Shown here in pieces: positions 27,207 to 35,720 of a stretch of DNA of 64,000 nucleotides. The DNA is from JANXSF01 sp043755435 (lineage in GTDB: Bacteria > Acidobacteriota > Terriglobia > Bryobacterales > Bryobacteraceae). Positions within the stretch are counted from its first letter, which is position 1. Every line of letters starts with the position of its first letter. The notes below the pieces were generated by a model. It saw nothing but the letters and a program-made list of their open reading frames with translations. It was not told the origin of the DNA and ran no database searches. The position numbers were made by a program, and so were the translations under genes. The stretch covers positions 1 through 64,000 of the forward strand of contig JAYUSZ010000204.1 of the NCBI GenBank assembly GCA_043755435.1, given 5' to 3'.

Positions 27207-27364
27207 AGAACTGCCTTTATCGTATTCCTTACCAACCGGAGAATCAATGGACTTAGGACTTCATGATCATATCAATGACAGTCCGCACACAACCGTCGGC
27301 GGAATTTTCAAAAGGTCAATTTGATTCTCGGCTTTTGGTGCTACATTGGATATACTGAACTAAC

Positions 27365-27592
27365 GTGGTAAAAAAGCTTACAAAGCACGGGAACAGCTTG
27401 GCATTGATCATTGATAGGCCAATTCTTGATTTGCTGAAAATCGACGTTGAAACGGCGCTCGATATTTCGACGGACGGGGAACATTTGATTATTGGTGCTG
27501 CCAAGCCTTCAGCGCGCCGTGCCAAGTTTGAAAAAGCACAGGCACAAGCGCATAAGCAATATAAGAATACATTCCAGAAACTCGCAGAGTAG
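27365..27592 (+). CDS. AbrB/MazE-type antitoxin
   Basis: A 75-residue protein with a swapped-hairpin AbrB-type DNA-binding N-terminus (K-K-L-T-K-H-G-N-S-L-A-L-I-I-D) and a charged C-terminal helix (R-R-A-K-F-E-K-A-Q-A-Q-A-H) that would hold the toxin. It matches the antitoxins usually encoded directly upstream of Doc toxins. Here the Doc gene is on the opposite strand and the two genes converge with a gap of seven bases, which is unusual. The start is a GTG at 27365 without a clear Shine-Dalgarno. Confidence 0.8.
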   Translation: MVKKLTKHGNSLALIIDRPILDLLKIDVETALDISTDGEHLIIGAAKPSARRAKFEKAQAQAHKQYKNTFQKLAE

Positions 27593-27599
27593 CGCCTCT

Positions 27600-28025
27600 T
27601 TACGTTAAACGCGGTTGGCACCTATTCTCGAAAAACTTGGTCAATTGTTGCTTTCCTAAAAGTCCAGAGGCAACGGAAAGTACAACCTGAGTTAGCTCCT
27701 CTTCCTCAAAGAGAGACTCCCAGTCATTCAAAAGCAGGAAGACAACCGCTGCATTCGCTGCAATGCGTTTATTTCCATCGAGGAACACGTGATTCTGGCA
27801 AAGGTGGAACAAATAGGCGGCAGCCATTGCCGGAATTGATGGATGAAGCCACTCGCCTCCAAAGGTTGCTTGGGGCATGGCTAGTGCGGACTCCAGACCG
27901 GCGGCGTCGCGGAGTCCACGTGAACCGCCGTATGAATCGATTTGTAGCTGGTGCATTTCCAAGGCTTCGTCCAAAGTCAGAAAGGTTGGTTCCAAGGTGC
28001 CGATGCTCAGAGGATGGTTGGTCAT
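27600..28025 (-). CDS. doc: Death-on-curing (Doc) toxin, Fic fold
   Basis: A 141-residue Fic/Doc protein. The catalytic motif is H-V-F-L-D-G-N-K-R at 79-87, with the Lys that marks Doc kinases and not Fic AMP-transferases. Doc toxins phosphorylate elongation factor Tu and stop translation. The N-terminus (F-L-T-L-D-E-A-L-E-M-H) and S-A-L-A-M-P-Q-A-T-F-G-G-E are typical of the chromosomal Doc family. Its ATG overlaps the stop of a 42-residue membrane peptide gene (TAATG), so it is translated as the third gene of a leftward operon. The module sits inside the pyrimidine degradation cluster. Confidence 0.93.
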   Translation of the reverse strand: MTNHPLSIGTLEPTFLTLDEALEMHQLQIDSYGGSRGLRDAAGLESALAMPQATFGGEWLHPSIPAMAAAYLFHLCQNHVFLDGNKRIAANAAVVFLLLNDWESLFEEEELTQVVLSVASGLLGKQQLTKFFENRCQPRLT

Positions 28026-28153
28026 TAGATGTGCTTTAGTGCGACAGCGATGACGGCCACCATCGCAAGAACCATGAGCATGATCTCAAAGACACTCCAG
28101 ATCGTGAGCCTGATTTTCTCGAATTCGTGCTTTGTTGGAAACCGGAAATCCAT
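28025..28153 (-). CDS. Small single-pass membrane protein, coupled to doc
   Basis: A 42-residue reading frame starting M-D-F-R-F-P-T-K-H-E-F-E-K, with a charged N-terminal helix and one strong hydrophobic segment (residues 21-39, rich in M, V, A, L, I) and ending K-H-I. Its TAA overlaps the doc ATG by one base, and the preceding gene ends 17 bp upstream, so the spacing is that of a real operon gene. The Shine-Dalgarno is weak (GGAACG). Its function is unknown; a membrane-acting helper, an antitoxin-like element or a simple leader for doc translation are all possible. Confidence 0.5.
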   Translation of the reverse strand: MDFRFPTKHEFEKIRLTIWSVFEIMLMVLAMVAVIAVALKHI

Positions 28154-28170
28154 AATTCGTTCCAGGGCCT

Positions 28171-28557
28171 TTATGTCTTTAACTCTGCATCAATGTGTTG
28201 CGTGGGTAGAGTGGCTTCTAGTATTCGCTCTCCCTCGTTCCATTTCGCATCAACCGTCACAGGTTGATTGGCGTTCCACCGGATGTAATTGAGGAATGAA
28301 GTAGCACTGATAGTCCCACCCCTTTTCCCCTTCGGAATCGACAACCGGAAAGTGTTGCTGTCCGATTTTCCTTGGGGGCGGATGGCAATTTTGCATGTGG
28401 CGACATCCCAAAAGAGGTAAACGAAGCGCGTCTCTGCTTTGGCTAAGATATCGCCGGAGTGTGCATTTAGGGCGATCTTAGCGAATTTCCCCGGCAGTAT
28501 CGTTATCTGTGGAGAGGGAAGTTGAGAAGCCTTATGCTGAAATAGTTCGTAGGCCAT
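28171..28557 (-). CDS. Conserved hypothetical protein, first gene of the doc operon
   Basis: A 128-residue soluble protein with no signal peptide. The sequence is strand-rich: I-T-I-L-P-G-K-F-A-K-I-A-L-N, then R-F-V-Y-L-F-W-D, K-I-A-I-R-P-Q-G-K, and K-R-G-G-T-I-S-A-T-S-F-L-N-Y-I. This resembles a widespread family of small proteins of unknown function that read alike around F-V-x-L-x-W-D and I-x-I-R-P. It opens the operon running to doc. Because the AbrB-type gene lies on the other strand, this protein or the following small peptide could act as regulator of doc; that is inference. Confidence 0.7.
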   Translation of the reverse strand: MAYELFQHKASQLPSPQITILPGKFAKIALNAHSGDILAKAETRFVYLFWDVATCKIAIRPQGKSDSNTFRLSIPKGKRGGTISATSFLNYIRWNANQPVTVDAKWNEGERILEATLPTQHIDAELKT

Positions 28558-28633
28558 AGGGTCTACTCATAGAATACAGAAAGAATATTTCTATGTCAAC
28601 TCGGAATAGTCATTAGAGTAGTGTCTAGAATAT

Positions 28634-30037
28634 TTACGAATCCTTTTTGAGGGCATCGGATCCTTTCGGTGGACACTTTAGGATTTCGGGTAAGTAGCTT
28701 GAGTGAGCAATATTCGTCGACGGTGGGGCGGACGGTCTGTTGGAACTGTTTTCCGAGCCTGTCGCTTCCGGGCTTGATCCACTTGCGATTGCAGATCTAA
28801 CTGACAAAATCCAATGCGCCGTTCTTGTGGCCAGCTTGTCCAAAGCAATTACAGCCATTTCAAGATGCTCTTCACGAGTATCTTCAATCTTGTTGTGGCT
28901 AATGCCTTTCAGAGATTGGACAAACATCATCACCGATGGAATGCCGGCACGGGCTACTTCAGCTGCATCGTGGAGGGGACCGGATGGCAGGCGGTGGCAT
29001 GTCCCGGATGTCTCTGTTACAGCCTGTTCGCAAAATTCGAGAAGCTGCGGGTGAAAAGGAACCGGTTCAATATTCCAAATTCGGGACCATTCAACCGTGC
29101 ACTTTTCTTCAGCCGCGAAGCGCTGGCTTGCGGCTTGTGCTTCGCGGTACATCTGCGCCAGCACATCAGCGGAGAGGTCCCGCTGGTCAAGAGTAGTTTC
29201 ACAGCGGCCAACCACCGCGGTCACGATCCCGGGAAACGTTTTCACGCTGCCCATGGTGCAAACGGCATCAGGATGCTTGCCGGCGATAGAGCGAATTTCA
29301 AGAGCAAGTTTGGCGGCGGCGGCCAACGCATCGCGACGGACGTTCATGGGCGTGGAACCGGAATGCGCTTCCTGACCATGGAAGGTAATGGCGTGACGTT
29401 CAACTCCCTTTGTGCCAAGTACCACGCCCAACGGTAGACCCAAATCTTCCAGCACTGGACCCTGCTCAATGTGCAGTTCAATATAAGCCGCAGCGTTTTT
29501 TTGGCCCTTCTCTGCTTCAGGGAAACGGTCGATCTCAACCCCACATTTGTGGAGTGCATCTTCCAGCCGAATGCCGTCTTTATCCGTTCTGCCCCTATCC
29601 GCATCAATGGAATGTTTACCAGCAAAGGCTGCCGAACCAAGCAGGCTGCGGCCGAAGCGTGCGCCTTCCTCGTCAGCCCAATCGACGACGCGGATTGTTA
29701 GAGGTGGCCTACCGTTGTATTCCGCAGCGAAGCGACGAAGAATTTCAAGACCGGCCAGAAGATCAAGGCAACCGTCGAGCCAGCCGCCGTTGGGCACCGA
29801 ATCGATGTGGCCGCCAATCAGCAAAGACTTTTCAGATTCACCTCGTAGAGTGAACCAACTATTGCCCGCCGCGTCGTAATGATGCTCAATTGGCAGGCCT
29901 GCGGTTTTCGATTCAAACCAGGCGCGGGCTTTAATCCAAGTATCCGTCCAAGCTACTCGCTGAGCACCGTTTTCATCAGCCGTTAGTGCGCGAAGTTCTT
30001 TGAGTTCTTCAATGGTTCGTTTGGGATTGAGGCTCAT
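28634..30037 (-). CDS. M20-family N-carbamoyl-amino acid hydrolase (beta-ureidopropionase-like)
   Basis: A 467-residue zinc amidohydrolase of the allantoate amidohydrolase / N-carbamoyl-L-amino acid hydrolase group. Metal ligands visible are His77 (G-G-H-I-D-S-V-P), Asp88 (L-D-G-C-L-D) and Glu123/124 (D-E-E-G-A-R-F); the dimer-domain substrate site G-Q-E-A-H-S-G-S-T-P-M and P-S-G-P-L-H-D-A follow. Its place after dihydropyrimidinase, with a four-base overlap, indicates that it opens N-carbamoyl-beta-alanine to beta-alanine, CO2 and ammonia. The family usually ends near residue 410; about 50 extra Ser/Pro-rich residues follow here, next to the toxin-antitoxin insertion. Confidence 0.9.
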   Translation of the reverse strand: MSLNPKRTIEELKELRALTADENGAQRVAWTDTWIKARAWFESKTAGLPIEHHYDAAGNSWFTLRGESEKSLLIGGHIDSVPNGGWLDGCLDLLAGLEILRRFAAEYNGRPPLTIRVVDWADEEGARFGRSLLGSAAFAGKHSIDADRGRTDKDGIRLEDALHKCGVEIDRFPEAEKGQKNAAAYIELHIEQGPVLEDLGLPLGVVLGTKGVERHAITFHGQEAHSGSTPMNVRRDALAAAAKLALEIRSIAGKHPDAVCTMGSVKTFPGIVTAVVGRCETTLDQRDLSADVLAQMYREAQAASQRFAAEEKCTVEWSRIWNIEPVPFHPQLLEFCEQAVTETSGTCHRLPSGPLHDAAEVARAGIPSVMMFVQSLKGISHNKIEDTREEHLEMAVIALDKLATRTAHWILSVRSAIASGSSPEATGSENSSNRPSAPPSTNIAHSSYLPEILKCPPKGSDALKKDS

Positions 30038-31413
30038 AAATAGGTAGGCTCTCGTTTTATTAACTGGCCACGGCCACGTTCGCCGATGAAATTGCCGTCG
30101 CGCACTTGCACCTTGCCGCGCACAGTTACCACAACGGGGCGGCCTTCAATTTCCATTCCTTCAAACCCGTTGTAATCGTTGGCGACGTGCTGCGTTGCGG
30201 CGCGGATGACACCTTTGGCGTTAGGATCGTAAATCACCAGATCAGCATCGCTACCAACGGCAATAGTTCCCTTACGCGGGAAGAGGCCGAATATCTTCGC
30301 CGCTTTTGTGCTGGCCGCTTCCACAAAACGATGCAGATCAAGTGGGCCGCGTTTCACACCATATGTGTAGAGTAAATTCACGCGATCTTCAATGGCCGGA
30401 ATGCCATTGGGGATATTTGTGAAAGCATCTTTTCCAAGCATCTTTTGCGATGTATCGAAGGGGCAATGGTCCGTGCCCACCGTGTCGATCATCCCGGTTG
30501 CCAGTGCATTCCACAGCACCTTTTGATTCCGCTTGTCGCGCAGCGGAGGGGACATGACGTGTTTCATTCCTTCCACGCCTTGGCGTTCCGCGTAAGTTTT
30601 ATCTAACATGAAATGGGGAATGACAGATTCCACAAAAAGTTGAACTCCGCGCGACTTTGCCGCAATGGCGGCCTTCAATGCAGGCTCACAGGAAAGGTGG
30701 ACGACATAGCCGGCCGCTCCAGTATTTTCAAGGAAAGTGGCGAAGCGGCCGGTGCCTTCTGCCTCCACTGATTCCGGCCTGCTGGGTTCGTGCCATTCGG
30801 GTCCGGTCTTGCCTTCAGCAATCAGACGTTGCTGCAGCTTGCCAACAAGTTCAGCGTTTTCGCAATGGGCGGTAACAATGGCACCCAGCTTTTTAGCTAG
30901 CGTCAAAGTCTGGTACATTTCACGATCTTCCACGCCAAAGAAATTCTGATAGGCGAGAAAGATCTTGAAAGAACTGATTCCGTCGGCTACGATTTCGCGC
31001 AACTGCGATTCTGTCTCGTCGCCAAACTTAGTGACCGACATGTGGAAGGAATAGTCGCAGGCGCTGTGACCTTCGGCCTTCGATTTCCATAGGTGATATC
31101 CTTCAAGCGCGTCTTCGTTTCGATTCGGGCAACACATTTCTATATAGGTTGTAGTGCCACCTATGAGCGCTGCAATACTGCCCGTCTCATGCGTGTCTTT
31201 AGCGAAGGTTGACATGAAGGGCAGGTAAATGTGGACATGCGGATCGATGAAGCCTGGGAACACTAGCTTGCCAGTGGCATCGATCACTTCGGCGTCAGGA
31301 GGGGATTCCAGGTTCTTCCCGATGCGCGTGATGGTTTCCCCTTCAGCATAGATGTCAGCATGAAAGCGGGAATCGGCCGTAATGACTTCACCGTTTTTTA
31401 TGAGTAACGCCAT
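30034..31413 (-). CDS. hydA: Dihydropyrimidinase
   Basis: A 459-residue amidohydrolase of the dihydropyrimidinase (D-hydantoinase) group. The binuclear zinc site is built from His59 and His61 (D-P-H-V-H), the carboxylated Lys150 (S-S-F-K-I-F-L-A-Y), a His in T-A-H-C-E-N-A, a His in V-V-H-L-S-C-E, and an Asp in V-G-T-D-H-C-P-F. It opens the ring of dihydrouracil or dihydrothymine to the N-carbamoyl-beta-amino acid. It lies nine bases after preA and overlaps the amidohydrolase by four bases, so the pathway order equals the gene order. No odd features were seen. Confidence 0.94.
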   Translation of the reverse strand: MALLIKNGEVITADSRFHADIYAEGETITRIGKNLESPPDAEVIDATGKLVFPGFIDPHVHIYLPFMSTFAKDTHETGSIAALIGGTTTYIEMCCPNRNEDALEGYHLWKSKAEGHSACDYSFHMSVTKFGDETESQLREIVADGISSFKIFLAYQNFFGVEDREMYQTLTLAKKLGAIVTAHCENAELVGKLQQRLIAEGKTGPEWHEPSRPESVEAEGTGRFATFLENTGAAGYVVHLSCEPALKAAIAAKSRGVQLFVESVIPHFMLDKTYAERQGVEGMKHVMSPPLRDKRNQKVLWNALATGMIDTVGTDHCPFDTSQKMLGKDAFTNIPNGIPAIEDRVNLLYTYGVKRGPLDLHRFVEAASTKAAKIFGLFPRKGTIAVGSDADLVIYDPNAKGVIRAATQHVANDYNGFEGMEIEGRPVVVTVRGKVQVRDGNFIGERGRGQLIKREPTYL

Positions 31414-31422
31414 GATTGCCTC

Positions 31423-32808
31423 CTAGTGAATATGGATGCCAGCCTTGTCCCTGTACTGTTTCATCTTTTCCCAATCTTCAGTTACTGTTGGCTGGGTCTT
31501 GCAGATCTCGTCCCACGTCACTGATTCACGGCCAGAAGGCACCTCCACCATTTCGATGCAATGGTCCACCGGGCAGACGTTATAGCAAAGGCGGCAGCCA
31601 ACGCAATCTACCTCACGAACTACAGGCTGTGGCCTGGTCGACACTGCTGCTTGCTTGCCGTTGGAACGCACATCATAGGAATGCGGTGCAACCAGTTTTC
31701 CATGAGGACTCATCAAATCGATGCACTGGTGAGCCGTGTCATTGCAGGCGATATAGCAGATGTCACACTTGATGCACTTGGAAGTATCGATGCGGGCAAC
31801 GGCACGGAAGGAAAGGTCGAAGTCCTTAAAATCGGAGACACGATGCAGACTCTTCCCGATGACATCATCAAGCGTAGCCATACCTTTGGAATCCATCCAA
31901 TTGGAGAGGCCATCGCACAAATCTTCCACAATGCGGAAACCATAGTGCATCACTGCGGTGCAAACCTGCAAGCTGCTTGCGCCCAGCAGAAGGAACTCCG
32001 CGGCGTCCTTCCACGTGGCAATGCCTCCCATGCCGGAAATGGGAATGCGCGACCCAGAAACGATCGGGTCTGTCCCCAACGCTGAGAGCATATTCAATGC
32101 AATTGGCTTTACAGCAGGCCCGGCATAACCGCCGTGACCGCCTTTGCCGCCGATGTTCGGGGTCATCTGCAGCGTGTCCAGATCAACGCCGATAATGGAG
32201 TTCACCGTGTTGATCAGCGACAAAGCAGACGCCTTGGCAGCCACTGCTGCACGAGCGGGCATTACGATATTGGTGATGTTTGGCGTAAGCTTAACGATCA
32301 CCGGCAACTTGGAAACTTCCATTACCCAGGCTGTGATTTGTTCGCAATATTCCGGCACTTGGCCAACGGCGCTGCCCATCCCTCTTTCGCTCATCCCGTG
32401 CGGGCAACCGTAGTTCAACTCAATCCCATCGGCACCGGTATCTTCAATCTGCCGGATGATCTTGTGCCAAGCTTCGCGCGTTGATTCCACCATGGCGGAG
32501 GCAATTACTGCGCGGTCTGGCCAGGCGCGTTTCACTTCAGCCATTTCACGCAGATTCACTTCCAGCGGACGATCGGAAATCAACTCAACGTTGTTGATGG
32601 CCAGCATTTTTTGATTCCCGGAATGCCAAGCACCGTATCGGTTAGAAACATTCAAAACGGGGGGGCCGATGGTTTTCCAAACAGCGCCGCCCCAACCCGC
32701 CTCAAATGCTTTGTGGATTTGCGCGCCAGAATTGCTGGGAGGAGCCGAGGCAAGCCAGAACGGATTCGGCGATTTTATTCCGGCAAAGCGCGTGGTGAGA
32801 TCAGCCAT
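31423..32808 (-). CDS. preA: NAD-dependent dihydropyrimidine dehydrogenase, subunit PreA
   Basis: A 461-residue flavin- and iron-sulfur subunit. The dihydroorotate-dehydrogenase-like barrel has the catalytic Cys135 in N-Y-G-C-P-H-G-M-S-E-R-G-M-G. Two [4Fe-4S] motifs follow near residues 350 (C-I-K-C-D-I-C-Y-I-A-C) and 405 (C-V-G-C-R-L-C-Y-N-V-C). With PreT it reduces uracil and thymine to the 5,6-dihydro forms with NADH. The frame is open to 32856, but the ATG at 32808 has AGGAG eight bases upstream and gives the family's usual start M-A-D-L-T-T-R-F. It overlaps preT by eight bases. Confidence 0.95.
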   Translation of the reverse strand: MADLTTRFAGIKSPNPFWLASAPPSNSGAQIHKAFEAGWGGAVWKTIGPPVLNVSNRYGAWHSGNQKMLAINNVELISDRPLEVNLREMAEVKRAWPDRAVIASAMVESTREAWHKIIRQIEDTGADGIELNYGCPHGMSERGMGSAVGQVPEYCEQITAWVMEVSKLPVIVKLTPNITNIVMPARAAVAAKASALSLINTVNSIIGVDLDTLQMTPNIGGKGGHGGYAGPAVKPIALNMLSALGTDPIVSGSRIPISGMGGIATWKDAAEFLLLGASSLQVCTAVMHYGFRIVEDLCDGLSNWMDSKGMATLDDVIGKSLHRVSDFKDFDLSFRAVARIDTSKCIKCDICYIACNDTAHQCIDLMSPHGKLVAPHSYDVRSNGKQAAVSTRPQPVVREVDCVGCRLCYNVCPVDHCIEMVEVPSGRESVTWDEICKTQPTVTEDWEKMKQYRDKAGIHIH

Positions 32809-34099
32809 GTGTGAGGCTCCTATGAATGGATTCGGCTGCAAGCTTGCCATCTTCAACAGCCATTACAGTGGACGCCGAACCCTTGGCGCGTATGCAATCC
32901 CCACCGCTGTAGACTTTTGGAATATTGGTCATGAAGTTGGTATCCACCTTCAAATACCCTTTGTCGGTGGCAAGTCCCAAGGCTTTGGCGAGGGCCGGTT
33001 TTTCTTGCCCAATGGCCTTCACAACTTGATGGGCGGGTAAAAGGAAATTAGTGCCAGCCACCAATTCCGGAGTGGGGCGGCCAGATGCGTCCGGGGCACC
33101 GAGTTTCATTTGGCCGCAAAGTAAACCCTCTGCCGTTGCGGCTAACGGTTGCGTTAAGAAACGAAACTCCACACCTTCGCTTTTTACAAATTCGTATTCG
33201 TGCGGATAAGCGGTCATCTCTTTGTCCGTGCGTCGATACACCATGGTGACCCGCTCTGCTCCAAGACGCTTGGCGATTGTGGCGCAATCAATAGCCGTGT
33301 TACCGGCACCGATGACGATGACGTTGCGGCCAATGTGCATTCCGCCGGGATCGAGTTTACTCTGTTCAATGTATGTTAGACCATTGATGATTAATTCTTC
33401 GCCCGGGATGCCCAGTGCGGGAGTTGTACCCAAACCGATGCTGAGAAAGACCGCCTGGAACTTGCTGCGGAGATAATCCAGTTCCAAATTGACGCCCAGT
33501 TCAAATCCGGTTTCAATGGTTACGCCAAGGCGCTTGATCATTTCCACTTCCGCAAGCGCCGCTTCCACTGGTTCCCGTAATCCGATAATGCCGTAAGTAG
33601 AAAGCCCGCCTGCCAAGGGTCGCTTTTCGTAAACCGTTACACCGTGGCCCATCCGAGCCAGTTGTCCTGCACAAGACAATCCTGCTGGTCCAGCGCCCAC
33701 CACGGCAATGCGCTTTCCGGTTGGTGGACCGGCATGGACAACGTCAATTGCCCGATCGCGAATATAGTCCATTGAGTAACGTTGCAAGCGGCCTATGGCT
33801 ATAGGCTTGTGTTCAGAGCCAAGCACGCATGCACCTTCGCAAAGTTCCAACACCGGGCAGACGCGGGCGCAAGTGGATCCCAGAAGATTCGCATCCAAAA
33901 TCGTACGAGCGGAACCGATTACATTGTCGGTGGAAATCTTCCTAATGAAGCGAGGAATATCGATGTGCGTTGGGCATGCATGAGTGCACGGAGCGTCGAA
34001 ACAGAATAAACAACGATTCGCTTCAACGATGGCCTCATGCGCGGAAAATGGGGGAACCTGTTCGGCCAGTGCCTGCCCGGGGGTAACAGTCTGTTGCAA
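32801..34099 (-). CDS. preT: NAD-dependent dihydropyrimidine dehydrogenase, subunit PreT
   Basis: A 432-residue FAD/NAD(P) iron-sulfur oxidoreductase of the GltD/PreT type. The N-terminal helical domain has the two cysteine clusters (C-L-F-C-F-D-A-P-C-T-H-A-C-P and C-A-R-V-C-P ... C-E-G-A-C). The FAD site is V-V-G-A-G-P-A-G-L-S at about 132-141, and the NAD site is V-I-G-A-G-N-T-A-I-D. It feeds electrons from NADH to PreA. It is coupled to preA by an eight-base overlap and lies 72 bp after the transporter gene. Confidence 0.94.
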   Translation of the reverse strand: MQQTVTPGQALAEQVPPFSAHEAIVEANRCLFCFDAPCTHACPTHIDIPRFIRKISTDNVIGSARTILDANLLGSTCARVCPVLELCEGACVLGSEHKPIAIGRLQRYSMDYIRDRAIDVVHAGPPTGKRIAVVGAGPAGLSCAGQLARMGHGVTVYEKRPLAGGLSTYGIIGLREPVEAALAEVEMIKRLGVTIETGFELGVNLELDYLRSKFQAVFLSIGLGTTPALGIPGEELIINGLTYIEQSKLDPGGMHIGRNVIVIGAGNTAIDCATIAKRLGAERVTMVYRRTDKEMTAYPHEYEFVKSEGVEFRFLTQPLAATAEGLLCGQMKLGAPDASGRPTPELVAGTNFLLPAHQVVKAIGQEKPALAKALGLATDKGYLKVDTNFMTNIPKVYSGGDCIRAKGSASTVMAVEDGKLAAESIHRSLTHG

Positions 34100-34171
34100 T
34101 AGCGTCTCCTCTTAATAAGGTATTACACGCCATCGGACTCCACGGGGCCGATGCATAACCTTGGGAAGTTC

Positions 34172-35566
34172 TTAGTGCCTTCTCATCAGCCCCCAGTATA
34201 CAAGGCCCGAAACGAGAAAGCCTACGAACCAGGCGTAGTCATATAACCATCGCAGATCTGGAATGACCAAGCCGGCGAGCGCAATTATAATGCCGATGGC
34301 GAGGGCGATCATCGCTTTGTAGTTAACACCATTCGAGTACTCATATTCACCGCCGCGACGATATAGGTCGGCCACATTCAGACTGCGGTTCCGCACCAGA
34401 AAGTAGTCGAAAATCATGATGCCGGCAATGGGCCCAAGCAGGCCGGAATAGCCAACCAACCATCCGAAAATATAGGAACTAAAATCGGTCATGAGTTTCC
34501 AAGGCATCATGGCGATGCCGAGAACGCCGGTAATCAAACCACCAGTACGGAACGAAATAAGGCTGGGCCTGAGGTTGGAAAAATCGTTGGAAGGCGACAC
34601 TACGTTGGCTGCAACGTTGGTGTTGAGCGTCGCTACCAGAAGGGCTATGAGAGCAATAAAGGCAATCGTGGGCTGGTTAAACTTACCGAGTAAAACCACC
34701 GGGTCCCAAATGGGTTCGCCAAAGATGACGGCGGAAGCGGAAGTAACGGCCACGCCGATAAACGAGTAGAGGGTCATGGCTGCTGGCAGGCCAAGCGCTT
34801 GACCCAGCATCTGCGCTTTCTGAGACTTCGCATAGCGAGTGAAATCGGGAATATTCAATGCAACGGTGGCCCAGAAGCCAACCATCCCAGTTAATGAGGG
34901 AATAAAGAAGGAAATGAATTCGCCAGTTGTTTTGAATTTACTTGGTGCGCTGAGCACTGGCCCCAATCCTCCGGCTTTCCCGGTAATCCAGAACAAAAGC
35001 AGAAGTCCGACAAGCAACATGAAAGGAGCGCCGATTCCTTCCAGGATCTTGATTGTTTCAATCCCTCGCCAGATTACAAATATGTTGAGCGCCCAAAACG
35101 AGAAAAAGCAGATCCAGATTCCTCCCGGTAGTTGGGCAGAAGTTGGCCAAAAGATTTGCAGCATTGAGTAGATGGCTTGGCCGCCAATCCATGTTTGAAT
35201 GCCGAACCACCCGCAGGCGACAAGCGCACGAAGGACCGCTGGGACGTTAGCGCCTCGAACCCCGAATGAGGCCCGCACAAACACAGGGAAGGGAATGCCG
35301 TATTTTGCTCCGGCATGAGCATTCAGCAGCATTGGGATAAGGACAATGAGGTTGCCCAAAAGAATTGTGCCGATGGATTGCCACCAATTCATGCCGCCAG
35401 CAATCAGCCCCGAAGCCAGCATGTAGGTGGGTATACAGACCGACATCGCTACCCAAAGCGAAGTGTAGTTATAGACGCCCCAAGTACGTTTTTCAAAGGG
35501 CACTGGGGCGAGGTCTTCGTTATAGAGGGCTGGGTCCGGATTTAGGATTGCCGCGGAATGGTCCAT
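34172..35566 (-). CDS. NCS1-family nucleobase:cation symporter
   Basis: A 464-residue transporter with about twelve membrane segments. Family signatures are W-G-V-Y-N-Y-T-S-L-W-V in the first segment, G-A-K-Y-G-I-P-F-P-V-F-V-R-A-S-F-G, and W-F-G-I-Q-T-W-I-G-G. NCS1 proteins import uracil, cytosine, allantoin, hydantoin or thiamine with Na+ or H+; here the neighbours point to uracil or thymine. The frame is open to 35686, but M-D-H-S-A-A-I-L at 35566 is the likely start because the stretch before it overlaps an intrinsic terminator and has no conserved pattern. It is the first gene of the pyrimidine cluster. Confidence 0.93.
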   Translation of the reverse strand: MDHSAAILNPDPALYNEDLAPVPFEKRTWGVYNYTSLWVAMSVCIPTYMLASGLIAGGMNWWQSIGTILLGNLIVLIPMLLNAHAGAKYGIPFPVFVRASFGVRGANVPAVLRALVACGWFGIQTWIGGQAIYSMLQIFWPTSAQLPGGIWICFFSFWALNIFVIWRGIETIKILEGIGAPFMLLVGLLLLFWITGKAGGLGPVLSAPSKFKTTGEFISFFIPSLTGMVGFWATVALNIPDFTRYAKSQKAQMLGQALGLPAAMTLYSFIGVAVTSASAVIFGEPIWDPVVLLGKFNQPTIAFIALIALLVATLNTNVAANVVSPSNDFSNLRPSLISFRTGGLITGVLGIAMMPWKLMTDFSSYIFGWLVGYSGLLGPIAGIMIFDYFLVRNRSLNVADLYRRGGEYEYSNGVNYKAMIALAIGIIIALAGLVIPDLRWLYDYAWFVGFLVSGLVYWGLMRRH

Positions 35567-35666
35567 GCTGAGTTGTAACAAAGCAGGGAAGGTTGTGCAA
35601 GTTTTTGAAGAAAACAGAAGGAAGTTTACGGGCGGACGCTTGCACTTTGGGGAGAGGCCGCCTTTA

Positions 35667-35700
35667 GAAAAACAAAGGCCGATCATTTTAGACCGGCCTT
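35667..35700 (-). terminator. Intrinsic terminator of the tRNA-like gene
   Basis: Read on the minus strand, AAGGCCGGTC, a six-base loop, GATCGGCCTT (one G-T pair), then TGTTTTT. A strong Rho-independent terminator, 21 bases past the CCA of the tRNA-like remnant, and thus probably its native terminator. It also insulates the pyrimidine operon. Confidence 0.85.
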
Positions 35701-35720
35701 GCTAACGGCTTCAGAATCTT

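Noticed and set aside
28029..28292. Plus-strand 87-residue protein
   Set aside because: It is antisense to the 42-residue membrane frame and the 128-residue gene, and has no Shine-Dalgarno or family resemblance.
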